17,522 bases of DNA from the NCBI GenBank assembly GCA_041651175.1, contig JBAZJT010000030.1, positions 1 to 17,522 on the forward strand. The letters are read 5' to 3'. The DNA is from Elusimicrobiales bacterium. GTDB lineage: Bacteria; Elusimicrobiota; Elusimicrobia; Elusimicrobiales; Elusimicrobiaceae. The translations under genes were made by a program, and so were the position numbers. The notes beneath the pieces are model-generated. The model did not search any database and was not told the DNA's origin. It was given only the letters and a program-made list of their open reading frames with translations. Every line of letters starts with the position of its first letter. Position 1 is the stretch's first letter. Shown piece after piece: positions 14,053-17,522 of the stretch.

Positions 14053-14803
14053 TGGCGGGGGCGGCTTCGCCCAGTGTTTCCGCTGTATAAAGTATTCGCT
14101 GGCAGTTGTCGCACACAACCACCGCGCCGCGTTTTTTGAGATCCACCGCCGTATGCGGCAGAATCCGCATATTGCAGCCGGAGCATACCGCGCCGGAAGG
14201 CGAGGCTTTCGCCTCGCACACCGCCACGCCGCCGCGCATGGAGCGCAAGTGCGCGTATTTGGCCACAAGGGAAGCGCCCTCAAGCGGCCCCAGCACCTCT
14301 TTTCTGGCGGAGGAAAGCGCGGACATCCGGACATCCATTTCGGCCCCGGCGCGCTCCGCTTCGGCGACAAGGGCGGCGGTTTTGGCCTCCTCGGCGGAAA
14401 AGGCGGCGGCCAGCTTTTTCTCCTCGGCGGAGGAGGCGGACACGGCATCCATATTGGCGAGAATCTCGCTTTCCGCGTCGCCGGCCTGGGATTTGAGCCT
14501 TTCTATCTCGCTTTGCAGGGCACGGAACGCCTCGTTGGTCTTGACCTGGTTAAGCTCGTTCTGATGCTTTTTGATTTCGGCCTCTTTCTCGGAAAGGCTG
14601 CGCTCCAGCTCCTTGCCGCGCAGCAGGAGTTTTTTGTGATTCTCGCGGTGCGCGTCCAGCGCGGCGCGCTTGGCGGAGCATTGCTTCTTAAGCCCGTCTG
14701 TCTGCGGGGCAACGGCCGCGCGCTTTTCCGACAGCGCGTCCAATTGCGTGTCGCGCCGCTGAAGCTCCACCAGGATTTTAAGGGTCTGCGTCGCGTCGGT
14801 CAT
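14036..14803 (-). CDS. Coiled-coil protein with C4 zinc ribbon
   Basis: Cytoplasmic protein of the family often annotated as C4-type zinc ribbon domain-containing (CT398/YbgK-like coiled coil). Residues about 10-165 form a long heptad-rich, Ala/Glu/Lys helical hairpin. The C-terminus holds a ribbon with C207/C210 (CSGC) and C231/C234 (CDNC). The segment between, ILPHTAVDLKKRGAVVVCDN, is the usual family pattern. Proposed roles of relatives include nucleic-acid or secretion-related binding, but none is settled. The ATG overlaps the aldolase stop as ATGA, so translation is coupled. It is commonly found next to RNase HI and rnpB genes in bacteria, and this layout is seen here. Confidence 0.85.
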   Translation of the reverse strand: MTDATQTLKILVELQRRDTQLDALSEKRAAVAPQTDGLKKQCSAKRAALDAHRENHKKLLLRGKELERSLSEKEAEIKKHQNELNQVKTNEAFRALQSEIERLKSQAGDAESEILANMDAVSASSAEEKKLAAAFSAEEAKTAALVAEAERAGAEMDVRMSALSSARKEVLGPLEGASLVAKYAHLRSMRGGVAVCEAKASPSGAVCSGCNMRILPHTAVDLKKRGAVVVCDNCQRILYTAETLGEAAPANETAC

Positions 14804-15435
14804 TTGTTCCCCTCCCGCAGCGAGATTAATTTCTCAAGATTTTTCCCGCCTATCGGGCGGCTGCGCCCCAGTATCCGGGTTGCAAGGTCTATGCGGGCTA
14901 TATGCTCCAAAGTCTCCATGCGGAACAGCGCCTGCTCCACCGTCGCGCCCCAGGCCGCCGCGCCGTGATTTGCCATCAGCAGCACATCGCGGCTTTTCAC
15001 ATAAGGCCGCATCGCGTCAACCACTTCGCGCGTGCCGGGGGCGCCGTAGGGCGCAAGAGCCACCGGCCCGAGCATAAGCACGGATTCGGCGGTAAGCGGC
15101 TTGTCCGGCGCAAGGCCCGCCGCGGCGTATCCGGTGGCCGCCGGAGGATGGGCATGCACCACGGCGCGCGCGTCGGGCCGGACGGAATAAACCAGCAGGT
15201 GCATTTTTATCTCGCTGGAGGCTTTGCCGCCGCGCTCCGGCCTGCCTTCCATATCCGTTACCACCATGTCGCGGGGGCGCAAAAACCCCTTGGCCGAGCC
15301 GGACGGGGTTATAAGAATGCGCCGCTCATCCAGCCGCGCGCTTATATTGCCGTCAGCGCCTGCCACCAGGCCGGCGGCGTAAAGCCGCCGCCCGGCCTCG
15401 GCGATATCGCGGCGCAGGGCAGCCTCGGAACTCAT
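14800..15435 (-). CDS. Class II aldolase/adducin family protein
   Basis: Zinc-dependent sugar-phosphate aldolase or epimerase of the fuculose-phosphate aldolase type. Seen: GNISARL (29-35), TPSGSAKGF (43-51, phosphate binding), the catalytic glutamate E75 in SSEIKMH, zinc ligands H94 and H96 in HAHPP, and H157 in ANHGAA. Length 211 aa is normal. The third zinc ligand and the acid/base residue support an active enzyme, but the substrate cannot be read from sequence. Candidates are fuculose-1-phosphate, ribulose-phosphate or methylthioribulose-phosphate. It is the first gene of the minus-strand cluster, divergent from the channel gene with a 62-bp gap; no strong ribosome binding site is seen before its ATG. 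Confidence 0.88.
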   Translation of the reverse strand: MSSEAALRRDIAEAGRRLYAAGLVAGADGNISARLDERRILITPSGSAKGFLRPRDMVVTDMEGRPERGGKASSEIKMHLLVYSVRPDARAVVHAHPPAATGYAAAGLAPDKPLTAESVLMLGPVALAPYGAPGTREVVDAMRPYVKSRDVLLMANHGAAAWGATVEQALFRMETLEHIARIDLATRILGRSRPIGGKNLEKLISLREGNK

Positions 15436-15497
15436 AGTGATATCATAGCTTTTCGCGCCGGCTTAAAAAAGCCCTCCCGTTTTTATACAATCTGTAT

Positions 15498-16193
15498 ATG
15501 GCTCAACATTTTTCCAATCTCCTGATTGACGTTCTGAACCTGTTCACCACGCCGCTCTACGACGTATGGCGCAGTTTCCTTTCCGCCGCGCCCAACATAA
15601 TCGCCGCGCTCATATTTCTGATAGCCGGGCTGGTGCTGGCCCGGCTGCTAAGCGCGCTGACCGGAAGAATTCTGCACAAGGCGCATCTGGACGAGATAAC
15701 CTCCCATATCGGCGTGAACGAGATTTTCGCGCGCGCGGGCTTTGGCAAATCCCCGGCATATGTGGCGGGCTTTGTGATTTACTGGTCGGTGCTGGCGGTT
15801 TTCCTGATGCTGGCGGCGAAATCGCTGAACCTGTCGGCCATAAGCGGCCTGCTGCAGCAGTTCGCGGTTTTCGTCCCGCGGCTGGTGGTGGCGGTAGTGA
15901 TACTCTTTATAGGGATGCTGTTTGCGCCGCTGGCATACCGGGTGGTGGCCAATTCCGCCGCGACAAACAACATCAAAGGCGGCGTCACGCTGGCCAAGTC
16001 GGTGGAGGCGGGCGTGCTGTTTTTCGCCGCGCTGACCGCGCTGGAGCAGCTTGGCGTGGAAATGCGCTTTATCATCTCCACCGTGCAGATACTCACCGCG
16101 TCCGTGGGTTTGGCCTTTGCAATCGCCTTCGGGCTGGGCGCAAAGAGCCTGGCCGAGGAATTCCTGCGCGGATTTTTCAAACGGCAGGATTGA
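15498..16193 (+). CDS. TM-helix-repeat membrane protein, mechanosensitive channel-like
   Basis: Inner-membrane protein of 231 aa with about five hydrophobic segments: near 31-51, 87-106, 123-149, 169-184 and 191-213. The last, SVGLAFAIAFGLGAKSLAEE, is the pore-like helix shared by small-conductance mechanosensitive channels and CmpX-type conserved TM-helix proteins. The cytoplasmic beta and alpha/beta domains of MscS are absent, as expected for the TM_helix-repeat branch. Two repeat-like halves (APNIIAALIFLIAGLVLARL and VPRLVVAVVILFIGMLFAPL) are visible. TATACAAT at 15486 lies directly before the ATG, so the transcript may have a very short leader. Channel activity is inference. Confidence 0.82.
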   Translation: MAQHFSNLLIDVLNLFTTPLYDVWRSFLSAAPNIIAALIFLIAGLVLARLLSALTGRILHKAHLDEITSHIGVNEIFARAGFGKSPAYVAGFVIYWSVLAVFLMLAAKSLNLSAISGLLQQFAVFVPRLVVAVVILFIGMLFAPLAYRVVANSAATNNIKGGVTLAKSVEAGVLFFAALTALEQLGVEMRFIISTVQILTASVGLAFAIAFGLGAKSLAEEFLRGFFKRQD

Positions 16194-16245
16194 ACCGCTC
16201 AATATATCTCCCGGCTGCGGCAATGGCGCGGCCTCCGCATAAATC

Positions 16246-17298
16246 ATGTCCATCAGGCAATTGCGCCGGCACGCCGTTTCGCAGTCCCTTTTCCGGCCTG
16301 CCGCTTTGAAAGACGCTCTCGCCCGTCTGGGCTTTGTGCAGGCGGACCCCATCCGCGCCCCCGCCTGCGCGCAGGACCTGATACTCCGGCACCGCGTAAA
16401 AAACTACCGCGCGGGCGAACTTGAGCGCCGCTACCCCTCGCTGGATATTGAAGAGGATTATCTTTACGCCTACGGATTTGTCGCCCGCCCGCTATACCGG
16501 CTGCTGCATCCGCGCGGCACAGGCGCATTGTCGGCGCTGGAGAGAAAAATTATCGCCGCAGTCCGGGATTCGGGAGAACTGCACCCGGGACAGGCGGCTG
16601 CCCGCTTCGGCCACAACCGGATAACCAACGCCTGGGGCGGACAGTCCCGCAGGACCACGGACGCGCTGGAACGGCTGCATCACCGCGGGCTGCTGCGGGT
16701 TGTCCGCCGGCAGGGCGGAACCCGGATTTACGCGCCAGCCGGGCATCAGGGCAAGCCGGAGCCCGCCGGGGAACGTTGCCGGAAACTTATCCTGGCGGCA
16801 GCGGCCATTCTTGCGCCGGCTCCCAGAAAAAGTTTTCAATCCGCAATCGCGCCGCGGCTGAGGTGGATACTGCCTTCAATCCGCGCACGCGAACTTCTGG
16901 ACGGAATGATAGGTTCCGGCGAACTGCAAAGCCGGGCAGTGGACGGGATTGAATATGTGTGGCCATCCGGCAAAATAAATGACGAAGAGCCGCCGCGCCG
17001 CGTGCGGCTGCTGGCCCCGTTTGACCCGCTGGTCTGGGACCGCAGGCGGTTTGAACACCTGTGGGGCTGGGCTTATCGTTTTGAGGCATATACTCCCCCC
17101 GCCAAAAGACTGCGCGGCTATTACGCCATGCCGCTGCTATGGGGCGACGACATCATCGGCTGGGCCAACGCCGCCGTGCGCGGCGGACGGCTTGAGTGCG
17201 AAACCGGTTTCGCCGGCAAACGCCCCGCCGGCAAGGATTTCCACAGGGAACTGGAAGCCGAATTTGACGCCATGAAGGCTTTTCTGTCTCTGCCGTAA
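16246..17298 (+). CDS. Winged-helix DNA glycosylase, YcaQ/AlkX family
   Basis: Family of DNA-repair glycosylases that open interstrand crosslinks and remove bulky alkylated bases (E. coli YcaQ/AlkX, Streptomyces AlkX/AlZ). The diagnostic QxD motif is present as Q32-A-D34 in LGFVQADPI, followed by a helix with RAPACAQDLIL. Tandem winged-helix regions fill about residues 95-245. The late LLAPFDPLVWDRRRFEHLWGW block (about 257-277) and GYYAMPLLWGDDIIGWA (about 290-306) are typical of the family. Length 350 aa is a little under the usual 380-400. It lies 52 bp after the channel gene on the same strand. No Shine-Dalgarno sequence is seen, so the start is approximate. Confidence 0.85.
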   Translation: MSIRQLRRHAVSQSLFRPAALKDALARLGFVQADPIRAPACAQDLILRHRVKNYRAGELERRYPSLDIEEDYLYAYGFVARPLYRLLHPRGTGALSALERKIIAAVRDSGELHPGQAAARFGHNRITNAWGGQSRRTTDALERLHHRGLLRVVRRQGGTRIYAPAGHQGKPEPAGERCRKLILAAAAILAPAPRKSFQSAIAPRLRWILPSIRARELLDGMIGSGELQSRAVDGIEYVWPSGKINDEEPPRRVRLLAPFDPLVWDRRRFEHLWGWAYRFEAYTPPAKRLRGYYAMPLLWGDDIIGWANAAVRGGRLECETGFAGKRPAGKDFHRELEAEFDAMKAFLSLP

Positions 17299-17308
17299 TC
17301 CCGCCGCT

Positions 17309-17413
17309 TCAGTATAACCCTTTCTCCAGCAGTTCGCTGTCGGAAATACCGAAGTGGTGGGCTATTTCGTGGCGGACTGTTTTCTCAACGCAGGCCTTCC
17401 TGACTTCGCCAAC
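17309..17413 (-). pseudogene. C-terminal remnant of a zincin-like metallopeptidase
   Basis: Translating backwards from TGA at 17309-17311 gives an ending with RHEIAHHFGISDSELLEKGLY. The HEIAHHFG motif is the zinc-binding HExxH of the small zincin_1 (metallopeptidase) family, whose members end shortly after it. Family-like sequence can be followed only about 34 residues, to roughly VGEVRKACVEK. Further upstream the frame stays open to the window edge but no longer looks like the family and has no ATG or GTG. The usual N-terminal two-thirds is thus missing or lies out of frame. It is probably a truncated gene. Confidence 0.6.
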
Positions 17414-17427
17414 GGGACACCCAGTGG

Positions 17428-17522
17428 TTATTGACGGATAATGTTGTAAAGCTGCTGTTGTTCCGCGTCCATTCTCAATAACTGCTTCTTTCTTTCTCCG
17501 TGTTCCGGCGCATACTCCAACT
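17428..17522 (-). CDS. 3' end of an unidentified gene, partial
   Basis: The minus-strand frame from the window edge to TAA at 17428-17430 encodes 30 residues, beginning LEYAPEHGERKK and ending EQQQLYNIIRQ. The charged, helical composition looks like a genuine protein tail. It overlaps, in a different frame, the upstream extension of the zincin remnant. I do not recognise the family. The stop lies 15-20 bp before the zincin-like segment begins. Confidence 0.45.
   Translation of the reverse strand, partial: LEYAPEHGERKKQLLRMDAEQQQLYNIIRQ

Overview
The window comes from a Gram-negative-type bacterium. It encodes an outer-membrane phospholipase A, a secreted repeat protein of the LA_2272 type, a heptose-phosphate kinase family protein and a complete bacterial RNase P RNA. 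Most of the DNA is GC-rich and tightly packed with many start/stop overlaps. No ribosomal RNA or other strong taxonomic marker is present. Elusimicrobiota or a similar phylum is a guess from the gene mix, not a demonstrated assignment.

Layout. 1-222: no convincing gene; a weak terminator-like hairpin and a 16-bp palindrome. 223-750 (-): a conserved protein of unknown function. 844-1006: a long imperfect inverted repeat just past the stop codon of the next gene. 1013-2422 (-): a RhlE-type DEAD-box RNA helicase. 2569-6277 (+): a PAS-only protein followed by overlapping genes for a BtuF-like corrinoid-binding protein, a BtuC-like permease and a BtuD-like ATPase whose Q-loop glutamine is replaced. 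6283-10084: an AT-richer accessory stretch with a PldA phospholipase (-), an LA_2272-like repeat protein (+) with a strong terminator, a damaged ISL3-family insertion sequence (-), and a secreted hypothetical protein (+) whose only well-placed start codon is ATA.

10193-15435 is one minus-strand gene cluster. In transcription order it holds a class II aldolase, a coiled-coil zinc-ribbon protein, RNase HI, the RNase P RNA (rnpB), an 89-aa unknown protein, a heptose-7-phosphate kinase-like GHMP kinase and an ABC-F ATPase. The rnpB gene starts 3 nt after the RNase HI stop and ends about 17 nt before the next start codon. 15498-17298 (+): a small TM-helix-repeat (mechanosensitive-channel-like) protein and a YcaQ-type winged-helix DNA glycosylase. 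17309-17522 (-): the C-terminal end of a zincin metallopeptidase, apparently truncated, abutting the 3' end of another gene.

Working together: BtuF, BtuC and BtuD should form a cobalamin/corrinoid importer, with its outer-membrane receptor elsewhere. The minus-strand cluster mixes RNA/translation functions (RNase HI, RNase P RNA, ABC-F) with sugar-phosphate enzymes. The most notable signals are concerted base-pair changes in the P4/P5 core of the RNase P RNA, the ATA start codon, the slippery A7 frameshift in the transposase, the 163-bp inverted repeat, and the Q-loop change in BtuD. I did not find a clear multi-gene defence or biosynthetic system that is obviously new.
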